Source: Methanosphaera sp.
GTDB lineage: Archaea; Methanobacteriota; Methanobacteria; Methanobacteriales; Methanobacteriaceae
Assembly: GCA_017431845.1 (NCBI GenBank)
Contig: JAFRKG010000185.1
Location: forward strand, 1 to 40,886
Direction: 5' to 3'
Length of the DNA stretch: 40,886 nucleotides
The notes under the pieces are model-generated. The model was given only the letters and a program-made list of their open reading frames with translations. It searched no databases and was not told the DNA's origin. Positions within the stretch are counted from its first letter, which is position 1. Each line of letters begins with the position of its first letter. The translations under genes and the position numbers were made by a program. Shown piece after piece: positions 8,601 through 18,667 of the stretch.

Positions 8601-11010
8601 TAATACAGGAGTAAGTGTTAAAAACGGAAAAGTTGATTCTGATAATTTAATAAGAAAAGTTAAAGGTGGAGATTATGCAATTCTACCAATTAAAGATACA
8701 ACAGCAAAATTCACTCAAAACGCATCAAGAGCATTTGCCTTTAATGATTTCGGTAAAGAATATGCAAGAACTATAGGAACAGATGCTAGAGGAGAAAATG
8801 TTGATAACAATACAAATATAGATGAAATTTTTGGATTTGAACCTGAATTTGTAAATACAGATGGCAAAGGCACTTATACATTGAAAATATATGAAAATGG
8901 TATGCCTGTAGAAATACCTATAAGTGAAGATGTTTACAATGCTTTAAGTCCAAAAACTATTCCAAGAGTAGGAGTTTTAGCAGAAGCAACAAATCTATAT
9001 AAGGACTTACTAACTAACAAAAACCCATTCTTTGGATTTTTAAGAAACCCTATAAAAGATGCTGGGGATATGTTCTTATATTCTAAACACCCATTACGTA
9101 AATCTTTAGCAACTTATGGTAAATTGTTTACAGGAAGAACAGCATTAAAAGATAGAGTTATGACAAAAGATGGAGTAACAGCACAAGATATAGTTGATTT
9201 ATATCATAATACAGGAAACGCAGTTCACTCTATCTATAAAAACGGACAATTTGAAAGTAATAAAGGTAATATTAGAAAAGGCATGGATAAAGCGTTATCA
9301 CCCATTGAAAAAGGTAATGACTTTATGGAATCAATGCCTAGAATTACTGAATTTTGGAATACTATTCAAGCAGAAGGATACACAATAAAAGACGGTGAAT
9401 TAGTAGCACAAAAAGGTAAAACACCTAAGAAAACACCATCACAAGTAATAGCAGAAGCAAGTTATAATGCAGCCGATGTAACTGTAAACTTCAAACGTGG
9501 TGGTAGAACTTCAAAAGCAATAAGTCAAAATGGTGGAATATTCTTCAATCCATCAGTACAAGGTGCTTCTAAATTTGTAAGAAACGTAACTGAAGCATAT
9601 AGTGATGCAAAGTCAGGAGATTTAACAGCAGCTAAGAGATTAGTATTAAGAGCAGCAGGATTAGGAGTTGCTCCAGCATTATTAAGTGCAGCTATGTATG
9701 GAGATGACGATGACTACAAAGATATACAAGATTATCAAAAAGACCAATACTACTTAATAAAAGCAGGAGATGGCAAATGGATAAGAATACCGAAAGGACG
9801 TGCTATCAGTTTGTTTGAATCTGCAACAAGACGTGGTATAGATAAGGCACAAGGTGGAAAATTTGGTGCTAAAGATTACGGACAATTAGTATTAAATCAA
9901 ATTGCTCCAAATAACCCATTAGATAATAACATTTTATCTCCAATAACATCAGCAATAACTAATAAATCATGGAGTGGAAATAAAATTGTTAGTGATTCTA
10001 TGGCAAAAAGACCAGTAGAAGAGCAATTTAATGAGAAAACTGATGAACTTAGTAAAAAACTAGGAAAACAATTAGGTATTTCACCTATGAAAATCAACTA
10101 TGTAATAGACCAATATTCAGGAGTATTAGGAGATTTGATATTACCACAAATAACACCAAGGTCATCTAACGGTTCTAGTAATCCAGTAATAAACATATTA
10201 AAAGACAACTATTCGTTTGATGCTGCTAATAGTAATAAGAGTGTAGGAAACTTTTATGAAACTAAAAACAAATTACAAACAAAGGCAAGAGGAACTAATG
10301 CAACTGATAAAGATAAGTTACAAAGCAAATATTTAGGAACAAAGGCACAAGACATGTATGCTTTATATACTAAAAAACAAGAAATTCAAATGGATAAAAA
10401 CTTATCTAAAAAAGAAAAATATGAACAAGCGTTAGAAGTTCAAAAAGAAATTAATAAAATGGCAAAGAAAGCTACTGAAAATGCAAAAGACATAAAAATA
10501 GGTAAAAACACAGCAACAGTAGGAAATGCTCTTTATTATAAAGGTACTGACGGAGATTGGCATAAAGAAAGTGAAAAGACAACCGAAAAAAGAAAGGAAT
10601 TAGGTTTATCTCCTGAAAAGTATTATTACTACAAAAATGAAGAATCATTTACAACACCTGATGGATATACAAAATCAATAGTAGGTGGTAAAAATGCTAA
10701 AAGAAATGTGGCTATAGTAGATGCTTTTAACTTTGATACTAGCGACTATTTAGAATATACATATAAACTAAGTCAAATAAAAGGTAAAAAGAACTCTAAA
10801 GGTTATACAATTAGGGGAACTAGACAACCAAAAGTTTTAAAATACATAAATAGTTTACCTATTTCAGCAGCACAAAAAGCATATTTATATAAAACACAAT
10901 ATAGTTCATATAAAGGTTATGATGGTCAATTTGTAAATACAATCGAAAAATCAAATTTAAGTAGTAAAGAAAAACAAGAAATATATTCTTACTTAAAGTT
11001 AGGAAGGTGA
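5635..11010 (+). CDS. Giant internal virion (ejection) protein with LPD38-like region
   Basis: At 1791 aa this is the largest gene. The first ~100 residues are basic and low-complexity; an Ala/Gly-rich, possibly membrane-active segment lies near residues 320-420 (many small residues around KNPNLAIATMALGAKG). Residues 490-810 are Gln/Glu/Asn-rich linker. Residues about 810-1200 form a globular part, and the stretch NKNPFFGFLRNPIKDAG near residue 1130 is typical of the large polyvalent-protein-associated domain LPD38. Another helical part and a Lys/Tyr-rich end follow. Such proteins travel in the head and enter the host with the DNA. No lysozyme or polymerase motif was recognised. The GTG-rich spacer AAAGGTGGTGTGTTAA precedes the ATG. 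Confidence 0.65.
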   Translation: MAIKELALITEKNRRKKKKEETPTISKPTKEVVKNKKGTTHINRSTISTKPTVEKSTQNRVLTNKERLTSKPTINNANSSIKTVKSTVKAKSKPRYETKTFDIYERGGRYYYQDGKKEKEIDQNFVQDAIKNKRKGVIGSYDSKGNLRTANEKGNVKAKEKNILKKAERVAKGAWVGTQKGFASIADAAMQETRNDLQKGEKIDNYKDLTKNEIKALAHSLNPFASRQAASKEAQKNIKKIWKDENKNILQKITGTGLEAVQAGTMGDIYGLKESVRGLGAVDHKADEKVEKIQKKIDEPINKRIEKLEKEGERYDKLTNTLTKWNQIVGNMAPGIAASAVTKNPNLAIATMALGAKGQATERALAQGADLDTATKMGTAGAWIEAGTEKITGGAKIFGGGAIDDIFGNLINSKVKNKGLNFIAKQGYGLLGETFEEVLSDLAGVMIDKGTINPKAKYTLDDFLETAKDTFGSTFILNLLTGGYGGKAYNNNIQEMQNYENQINEIEQQRQAGQIEPKEANELLEEVKDGTYQQNRNLEQIASEQSQAIEQALQNGQISQADANQEYEALNNTLVSERERINQNQVETQAQSNETAQGNAITQETQNEAQNEQNKGTQESTFNNEQKQKQFDIIQNNNPMQNDVNTGIRNVEDIKTLEETLQDSDWAEYDEFNPDLTKKDIQDAIEKGTITVYSSYPIEQGIFVSPSKMEAESYSGDGKIYSKEVPIQDIAWIDPTQGQYAKVDNIPAKTSENVISEQTKPTENVQQTETQEVQNEPTQEETQQESKGPEILDKMPKEKNPTIKSVKKAIDSFRKEITDMFAPIYDLAYKKTGNKNLYYTADRILSSDGRAQVDLGTNQVDLNGKPYTNFTDEQGNKVAMGFETAYDLYGKIPDKAKNEFLVNQLNMDRLNQGVEQFEGITYQDSQNTINELKQQYPDIEKWSENIYQYYRNLQQKMVDNGRIPQELADEWQKTTPHYVHIQRQVNNQGNTGVSVKNGKVDSDNLIRKVKGGDYAILPIKDTTAKFTQNASRAFAFNDFGKEYARTIGTDARGENVDNNTNIDEIFGFEPEFVNTDGKGTYTLKIYENGMPVEIPISEDVYNALSPKTIPRVGVLAEATNLYKDLLTNKNPFFGFLRNPIKDAGDMFLYSKHPLRKSLATYGKLFTGRTALKDRVMTKDGVTAQDIVDLYHNTGNAVHSIYKNGQFESNKGNIRKGMDKALSPIEKGNDFMESMPRITEFWNTIQAEGYTIKDGELVAQKGKTPKKTPSQVIAEASYNAADVTVNFKRGGRTSKAISQNGGIFFNPSVQGASKFVRNVTEAYSDAKSGDLTAAKRLVLRAAGLGVAPALLSAAMYGDDDDYKDIQDYQKDQYYLIKAGDGKWIRIPKGRAISLFESATRRGIDKAQGGKFGAKDYGQLVLNQIAPNNPLDNNILSPITSAITNKSWSGNKIVSDSMAKRPVEEQFNEKTDELSKKLGKQLGISPMKINYVIDQYSGVLGDLILPQITPRSSNGSSNPVINILKDNYSFDAANSNKSVGNFYETKNKLQTKARGTNATDKDKLQSKYLGTKAQDMYALYTKKQEIQMDKNLSKKEKYEQALEVQKEINKMAKKATENAKDIKIGKNTATVGNALYYKGTDGDWHKESEKTTEKRKELGLSPEKYYYYKNEESFTTPDGYTKSIVGGKNAKRNVAIVDAFNFDTSDYLEYTYKLSQIKGKKNSKGYTIRGTRQPKVLKYINSLPISAAQKAYLYKTQYSSYKGYDGQFVNTIEKSNLSSKEKQEIYSYLKLGR

Positions 11011-11014
11011 TTAA

Positions 11015-11395
11015 ATGATAAAATTTAATAATCAAACATTAGATGCAGAAATGGTACTAGGTGATACTGGTACCTTTTCTCTTACACCTAAGTTAGATGG
11101 TAATACTTATCTTACTACTGGAGATACAGTATATTTCACAGTTAAGCCAAGAAAAAAGGTAGTAGATCCAGCAACGGGAAACTTAGTTCCTGCTGAACCT
11201 ATAACGCCTTTGTCAAAGTCAATAACCGAATTTGAAAATGGAACTGTAACTATACCTATAAATTCTAGCGATACATCTAATTTAGATGCAGGAACATATA
11301 TCTATGATATACAAGTAGTAAGAGGAGATGGCACAGTAGATACACTTACTCCAAATGGACAAGCATATTTTACTTTGAAAAAAGGGGTGAAGTAG
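11015..11395 (+). CDS. Small beta-sandwich baseplate/fibre-base protein
   Basis: A 126-aa beta-rich protein with alternating strands and turns such as GDTVYFTVKPRKK, and an ending in YIYDIQVVRGDGTVDTL. This looks like the N-terminal domain of upper baseplate/fibre-anchoring proteins (BppU-like) seen before collagen-like fibres in Bacillota phages. It ends where the next gene begins (TAG then ATG, no gap), so the two are translationally coupled. It probably attaches the fibres encoded downstream. The assignment is by pattern and context. Confidence 0.5.
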   Translation: MIKFNNQTLDAEMVLGDTGTFSLTPKLDGNTYLTTGDTVYFTVKPRKKVVDPATGNLVPAEPITPLSKSITEFENGTVTIPINSSDTSNLDAGTYIYDIQVVRGDGTVDTLTPNGQAYFTLKKGVK

Positions 11396-13258
<1,863 letters not shown>

Positions 13259-13268
13259 GAGGTGCTTT

Positions 13269-16226
13269 ATGAGTAAATTTTTAGATGAAGAAGGTTTAAA
13301 ATATTATGAAACAACAGTAAAAGCGAGACTTCAAAATAAACAAGATAAATTACAAAGTGGAGAAAACATAAAAACTATCAACAACGAATCACTACTAGGT
13401 AGTGGAAATATAAATATATCAAGTGGTGGCACAGCAACAGATGTAAGAATCAATGGTACATCAATAACTTCAAACGATGTAGCAGATATTCAAACTCAGG
13501 GAACATACAACTCAAGCACAAACAAAATTGCTACAATGAGTGATATACCAACAGTACCTACAGTAGGAAATGCCAAAACATATTATGGTACATCAACTAC
13601 TGGAGCAACAACAGCAGCAAAAACAGTAACTTGTAGTGGATTTACACTTGAAACTGGAGCAACAATATTTGTTAAATTTACTAATGCTAATACTTACAAT
13701 GGAACTGCAACTTTAAATGTAAATAGTACAGGAGCAAAAACAATATGTAGTGTAGGAACTACTGAAACAACTAGATATTACTGGAAAGCAGGAGAAGTAG
13801 TAGGTTTTGTATATGATGGTACAAACTATGTAATGATAGAAAAAGCCCCAGCAACAACAACATATTATGGAATTACTAAATTAAGTTCATCAACAACAAG
13901 TACATCTGAAGCACTAGCAGCCACACCAAAAGCAGTAAAAACTGCTTATGACCTAGCAGATAGTAAACAAGATGAAATAACATCTACAAATAAGTTAGAT
14001 TATTCATTGATAGATAATACGCCTACAATTCCTACCAAAGTATCAGACCTTACTAATGATACAGGATTTATAACAAACACAGTAAATAACTTAACAAATT
14101 ACTATACTACTTCAAACACTTATACAAAGAGCGAAGTAGATACATTAATAGGTGCTATAAGTACATTAAATATACAAGTAGTTCAATCGTTGCCTTCAAC
14201 AGGTTCAACAACAACTATTTACTTAGTACCAAAAACAGCATCTACAAACGATGCTTATGATGAGTATATTTATGTCAATAATAGTTGGGAACATATAGGT
14301 TCAACTGAAGTAGACTTATCTAACTATTACAATAAATCTCAAGTAGATACACTATTAAATGATAAAGCAGACACAAGCGATATACCTACTAAAGTATCAG
14401 ACTTACAAAATGACTCAGGATATATCAGTTCTTATACTGAAACTGACCCTACAGTACCTAGTTATGTTAAGTCTATCACTCAAGCAAATATAACAAGTTG
14501 GAATAATAAATCAGACTTCTCAGGAAGTTATAACGACCTAACAAACAAACCAACTATTCCTGACTCTACTTCAGACTTAACAAACGATTCAGGATTTATA
14601 GATAATACCGTAAGTAACTTAACAAACTATACAACAACAACAGCATTACAAACGTTATTAGATGGAAAAATGGATTGGACTGAGTTATCTAGTTCAACAG
14701 TTAGAATTTGGGATTTAGAACCTGGTGCATATAAGACTACAACTGCTGCTACATTATATTACAACGGTGCTTCAGGAAGTGGTTCTGAAAGAATCGGAAA
14801 TGGTGCTTTGATATTTGTGTCCGAATCAGGAACAACAACAAAAGCATTCTATGTTTTAGCATCATATAGAGATGCAACAACACAAGTTTTATATTTCAAT
14901 AATTATGTGGGATATACAAGTTCAACAGAAGGTTATTGTTATGAAAATCTACATACAGGAGATGTGGTTGATAACTTAACTTCAACATTAGCATCTTCAC
15001 CATTAAGTGCAAAACAAGGTAAAGCATTAAAAGATTTAATAGATGGACTTGCAACAGTTGCTTCTACAGGAGATTATGATGACTTAACTAATAAACCTAC
15101 TATACCAACAGTACCAACAACAGTAAGTTCTTTCACAAATGATGCAGGTTATATAACAAGTTCTGCATTAAGTGGTTATGCAACAACAAGTGCTTTAGAT
15201 GATGTTCAAGACCAAGTAGATGCAAATAGTGCGAATATAATATCAAACTCCAATAAAATTGGAACACTTGCTAACTTAACAACAACAGATAAAACAGACT
15301 TGGTAAGTGCTATAAACGAGGTAAATGGACCAATTATTGATATAGATGATGTTTTAGCAATAACAAGTCCATCAGACACATTATTTGTTCAATTAACAGA
15401 CTTATTAATATTGCAGCAACCATTTTATATAGATGATGGTAATGGGGTTAATCATTGTTGTAAAGTAATTTATGAGCAAGAAGAAGTTGGTACTTATGGT
15501 GAGGAATTAAGTTTTGTCTATGGTGATAATTATGATTTTTATATAGTTACTTTAATAACAGGAAGTGGTAATACAGTAGCTGTAACAAAATCACCTTATT
15601 CAGTTACAAATGCAAAAATAAATGGTACAAGAGTATCAGATATATTAACAAACACAGCATACAATAGTTCATCTAATAAATTAGCAACTATGAGTGATGT
15701 CTATGAAAAAATAGTTGATTATACATTTGAATCAGATTTAACAACTGTTTCGTTTGATAATTTGAATATTTTGCCAGGCGAAAAATACAAATTTAAAATA
15801 GTTGGGGCTGCCGTATCAAGTGCAAGTGATGTATATATGAGATTTAATGATGATGAAAGCACACAATATTTTCAATGTGGAACTTATATAAATGGAACTT
15901 TGACGGCAAATGGCAATCTAACGGAATCAAATGTATATAGGCAAGGTGAAACTGCATTTAGAATTGGAAACTCATTAAGAACTCAATTAACAACGATAGA
16001 AGGTACTATTGAATTAAGATATAACATAACTAATAGTAGAAATTGTCCTTTCTTTACATGGCATGGTGAGTGTTTATGGAACGGACAACAATATGTTTCA
16101 GATATGGTAGGTATATACGGACAATCAAGTGTTGATTCGATTACAAAATTAACATTTTCTGGTCCAACATTTAAAACAGGAACTAAAATTCAATTAATTA
16201 AAGTAAAAAATGAATTTACAATATAG
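13269..16226 (+). CDS. Long modular tail fibre protein
   Basis: A 985-aa fibre. I start it at the ATG at 13269 (MSKFLDEEGLKYYE), which has AGGAGG six bases upstream, rather than the in-frame GTG at 13245, which lacks one. The N-terminus, with FLDEEGLKYYETTVKARL, is a familiar attachment start of Bacillota fibre proteins. The body repeats KTYYG, TNANTYNGTATLNVN and TKVSDLTNDTG modules, several shared with the upstream fibre, and two xYxDLTNKPTIP linkers. The last ~150 residues form a beta-rich tip with aromatic residues (FFTWHGECLWNGQQY). It is probably trimeric and used for receptor binding (inference). Confidence 0.75.
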   Translation: MSKFLDEEGLKYYETTVKARLQNKQDKLQSGENIKTINNESLLGSGNINISSGGTATDVRINGTSITSNDVADIQTQGTYNSSTNKIATMSDIPTVPTVGNAKTYYGTSTTGATTAAKTVTCSGFTLETGATIFVKFTNANTYNGTATLNVNSTGAKTICSVGTTETTRYYWKAGEVVGFVYDGTNYVMIEKAPATTTYYGITKLSSSTTSTSEALAATPKAVKTAYDLADSKQDEITSTNKLDYSLIDNTPTIPTKVSDLTNDTGFITNTVNNLTNYYTTSNTYTKSEVDTLIGAISTLNIQVVQSLPSTGSTTTIYLVPKTASTNDAYDEYIYVNNSWEHIGSTEVDLSNYYNKSQVDTLLNDKADTSDIPTKVSDLQNDSGYISSYTETDPTVPSYVKSITQANITSWNNKSDFSGSYNDLTNKPTIPDSTSDLTNDSGFIDNTVSNLTNYTTTTALQTLLDGKMDWTELSSSTVRIWDLEPGAYKTTTAATLYYNGASGSGSERIGNGALIFVSESGTTTKAFYVLASYRDATTQVLYFNNYVGYTSSTEGYCYENLHTGDVVDNLTSTLASSPLSAKQGKALKDLIDGLATVASTGDYDDLTNKPTIPTVPTTVSSFTNDAGYITSSALSGYATTSALDDVQDQVDANSANIISNSNKIGTLANLTTTDKTDLVSAINEVNGPIIDIDDVLAITSPSDTLFVQLTDLLILQQPFYIDDGNGVNHCCKVIYEQEEVGTYGEELSFVYGDNYDFYIVTLITGSGNTVAVTKSPYSVTNAKINGTRVSDILTNTAYNSSSNKLATMSDVYEKIVDYTFESDLTTVSFDNLNILPGEKYKFKIVGAAVSSASDVYMRFNDDESTQYFQCGTYINGTLTANGNLTESNVYRQGETAFRIGNSLRTQLTTIEGTIELRYNITNSRNCPFFTWHGECLWNGQQYVSDMVGIYGQSSVDSITKLTFSGPTFKTGTKIQLIKVKNEFTI
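14030..14567 (+). repeat. Fibre module copy 2
   Basis: Second copy of the module at 11833-12375, diverged at synonymous positions but nearly colinear in protein sequence. This shows an intragenomic duplication of fibre segments, and the copies could recombine. Confidence 0.8.
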
Positions 16227-16240
16227 AAGGAGGCGATAAC

Positions 16241-16486
16241 ATGAATGAAATAATAGTAGCAGTAATATCAGGGCTATGTGTTGCAATACCTTCTATCTAT
16301 ACAACTTTAAAATCAAGCAAGGCAAATAACGAATTGTTTGAATATAAAATTGGAGAATTAAAAGAAGATGTGAAAATACTAAGCGATAAAGTACAAGCAC
16401 ATAATAACTTTGGTATAAGACTAACAAAAGTAGAAGAACATTTAAGTACATTAAAAGAAGAAATAAATGATTTGAAAAGGAAGTGA
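16241..16486 (+). CDS. XhlA-like holin-associated membrane protein
   Basis: An 81-aa protein with an N-terminal membrane segment (residues about 4-22, IIVAVISGLCVAIPSIYTTL) followed by a coiled coil ending in LKEEINDLKRK. This architecture matches haemolysin XhlA / DUF7365-type small proteins found before holins and lysins in Bacillus and Clostridium phages. The ATG follows AGAAGGAGGCGATAAC, and the holin candidate begins 4 nt after its stop. It probably acts in the cytoplasmic membrane during lysis. Confidence 0.65.
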   Translation: MNEIIVAVISGLCVAIPSIYTTLKSSKANNELFEYKIGELKEDVKILSDKVQAHNNFGIRLTKVEEHLSTLKEEINDLKRK

Positions 16487-16490
16487 TTCA

Positions 16491-16667
16491 ATGAAAGAAA
16501 AACTTGCTAAATTGATTGATTTGAAGTCAATCGTAACATTATGTTTAACTGGACTGTTAATCTACGGATTGGTAGCAAATAAATTTGATGCAAATGACGT
16601 AATGACTATTATAGTAATGGTCTTTACGTTTTATTTTGCAAAGAAAGATAAGGAGGTAGATCAATGA
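16491..16667 (+). CDS. Holin candidate
   Basis: A 58-aa protein with two predicted membrane segments (residues about 13-29, IVTLCLTGLLIYGLVA, and 37-50, VMTIIVMVFTFYFA) and a charged tail KKDKEVDQ. It starts with ATG after GGAAGTGATTCA. Size, topology and the place directly before the lysin support a small holin that forms the membrane hole for endolysin release. The stop overlaps the next ATG (ATGA-type junction at 16664). Confidence 0.7.
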   Translation: MKEKLAKLIDLKSIVTLCLTGLLIYGLVANKFDANDVMTIIVMVFTFYFAKKDKEVDQ

Positions 16668-16762
16668 CAACCTTAACTGAAAAACAACTTAAAAAAGAGC
16701 AAAAAAAAGAAGAAACAGAAATAATGGAAGGCATCAACGAAGATGGAAAGGGTGAAGAATAA
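16664..16762 (+). CDS. Small charged protein in the lysis cassette
   Basis: A 32-aa ORF overlapping the holin stop by 4 nt and the lysin ATG by 1 nt, with SD AAGGAGG (16650s) well placed. It is rich in Lys and Glu (KQLKKEQKKEETE) with no membrane segment. The tight overlaps at both ends suggest it is translated. Its role is unknown; it may simply couple holin and lysin translation. Confidence 0.55.
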   Translation: MTTLTEKQLKKEQKKEETEIMEGINEDGKGEE

Positions 16763-17640
16763 TGGGATATTCTAAATTATGTTGTAAAAGAATACCTGCT
16801 TACACAGGTAATTACACAAAAGGAAGAAATACCAAAATTAAAAAAATAACTATCCATCACGTATCAGGAGTAGTTAGTGTAGAATCACTAGGTGCTATAT
16901 GGAAAAGAGTAGGAAGAAAAGGTTCTTCTCACTATGGAATAGGAAATGACGGAAGAATAGCAAACTATGTAGATGAAAACGATACTGCTTGGACAGATTC
17001 AAATTGGAACTCTAATTGCCAATCAGTAACTATTGAAACATCAAACTCTAAAATGGGTGGTAAATGGCCTGTATCTGATGCAGCATTAAAGAGTTTAATA
17101 AGACTATGTGCAGATATTGCTAAAAGAAATAAACTAGGTAAGCTAGTAAAAGGTAAAAACCTAACTTGGCATAAGATGTATGCAAACACAGACTGTCCTG
17201 GGCCTTATCTATTAAGTAAAATGGATTATATAGTTAAAGAAGCAAACAAAATACTTGATGGAGAAAGTAAGGAAAAAGTAGACCAAATCTTACATAAAGG
17301 TTCAAAAGTTAAATTCAATGGAGTGTTCAGAGTAAATGAATTAAAAGGAATAAGCAAAAAATATAAAAATGGAGCAATAGGTTGCTATGCAACTTGCTAT
17401 GGAAAACCAGTAGGAGAAAACGATTGGATTCCTTGTGGTCCGACTGCTAAATGTGATAAAAAAGGTAAAAATATCAATAACAACGCAATATTGAAAAAAG
17501 GAGATTATTGGTGTTGCACGAAAACCTTTACAGTTAAAAGTATTGAAGCACCATCTAAGTACACTAAAAATGGAGTTGCAGTATTGGAGGCAGATGGAGT
17601 AAAATTTAGAGTAGATTGTAGTGTTTTAAAAGAAGTTTAG
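16762..17640 (+). CDS. Endolysin: N-acetylmuramoyl-L-alanine amidase (Amidase_2/PGRP fold)
   Basis: A 292-aa lysin that should cleave the bond between MurNAc and the first alanine of the peptide stem. Residues 25-170 form the amidase domain: zinc ligands are His32 or His33 (ITIHHVSG), His137 (LTWHKMY) and Cys145 (NTDCPGPYL), as in T7 lysozyme-type enzymes. Residues 178-292 are a separate Cys-containing C-terminal domain with SH3-like beta strands, presumably for cell-wall binding (inference). There is no signal peptide, so release depends on the holin. The ATG overlaps the preceding stop. Confidence 0.92.
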   Translation: MGYSKLCCKRIPAYTGNYTKGRNTKIKKITIHHVSGVVSVESLGAIWKRVGRKGSSHYGIGNDGRIANYVDENDTAWTDSNWNSNCQSVTIETSNSKMGGKWPVSDAALKSLIRLCADIAKRNKLGKLVKGKNLTWHKMYANTDCPGPYLLSKMDYIVKEANKILDGESKEKVDQILHKGSKVKFNGVFRVNELKGISKKYKNGAIGCYATCYGKPVGENDWIPCGPTAKCDKKGKNINNNAILKKGDYWCCTKTFTVKSIEAPSKYTKNGVAVLEADGVKFRVDCSVLKEV

Positions 17641-17650
17641 GAGTGATTAT

Positions 17651-18667
17651 ATGAAAATAGGAATTGATAAAGATAGTATCGATTGCCCTAAAAAAAATGA
17701 AAATGAATATATCTATATATTTGATGACGAACCTCTAAAAGATTTATTAGAAACAAATTTGCATTGTATTCATTATAAACATTGTGAATATGTAGATATA
17801 AACTTAACTAAATATAAAATAAATTGTATGAAACAAACTACATTAGAAAACAAAGATTATGACAAATTGCCAGAAAAGAAAGATTTCAAAATAGGAATAA
17901 TAATACCAAACTATAATTATGAAAACACATTAGAAAAATGTTTCAATAGTGTTTTTAGTCAAACATATAAAAATTTTGAAATTGTGTTTGTAGATGATGT
18001 TTCAACAGATGATTCTGTGAAAGTTGCAAAAAAATATTTAAAACCACCTCACAAAATAGTAGAGCTAAAACAAAAGCGATATAATGGTGGTGCAAGAAAT
18101 GAAGCATACTTACATTTATCTGATGATGTTGACTATATTTTTTGTTTAGATAGTGATGATTGGTTTATAGATGAATATTGTTTAGAAGATATAAATAATA
18201 GACTGCAAACAGAACCAGATGTTCTTTTTACAGGTTTAGCTAAATATGAAAAAGGTAAAACAACAACTGAGTTTGTACCAGAGTATAATAATAAATATGA
18301 TGCTTTAAAGGGGTGGAGTGGTTGTGGCAAAGTTATAAAAAAAGAACTAGCGACACAACAAAAATGCCTATATAAAGAAGGTACACTTAAAGAGGATAGA
18401 AACCAACATTGTAGAATTTGTATTTATATGAATAGTTTTGAAGTGTTAAAGAAACCTATATATGTATGGAATAGAGAAAATAATAAATCTGTAACAACAA
18501 AAAGAAACGATATAATGTGGCAAACATCTACAATAAGGCATCTAGCAGATGTTAAGCAATTATATTTAGAAGAAAGAGGAAAAGACCCTATGGTTGATTC
18601 TTATTTAGAAGAAAGATTAAGGATGTGTAATATAGAAGTTCAAACAGGAGGAAACGCACAATGGTAA
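17651..18667 (+). CDS. Family 2 glycosyltransferase
   Basis: A 338-aa enzyme. Residues 80-190 show the GT-A core: IGIIIPNYNYENTLEKC, then VDDVSTDDS (115-122), NGGARN (145-150) and the metal-binding DSDD (167-170). The N-terminal 78 residues have no known match and may bind a partner. It would transfer a sugar from a nucleotide donor. The ATG follows AGGAGTGATTAT and the next gene overlaps by 7 nt, so it is made together with a nucleotidyltransferase-like protein. The acceptor may be a virion protein, host wall polymer or DNA base; the sequence does not say. Late position after lysis favours virion or surface modification (inference). Confidence 0.85.
   Translation: MKIGIDKDSIDCPKKNENEYIYIFDDEPLKDLLETNLHCIHYKHCEYVDINLTKYKINCMKQTTLENKDYDKLPEKKDFKIGIIIPNYNYENTLEKCFNSVFSQTYKNFEIVFVDDVSTDDSVKVAKKYLKPPHKIVELKQKRYNGGARNEAYLHLSDDVDYIFCLDSDDWFIDEYCLEDINNRLQTEPDVLFTGLAKYEKGKTTTEFVPEYNNKYDALKGWSGCGKVIKKELATQQKCLYKEGTLKEDRNQHCRICIYMNSFEVLKKPIYVWNRENNKSVTTKRNDIMWQTSTIRHLADVKQLYLEERGKDPMVDSYLEERLRMCNIEVQTGGNAQW

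Noticed and set aside
9194-9388. Overlapping plus-strand frame within the giant virion protein gene
   Set aside because: No SD and no coupling; low-complexity out-of-frame reading.
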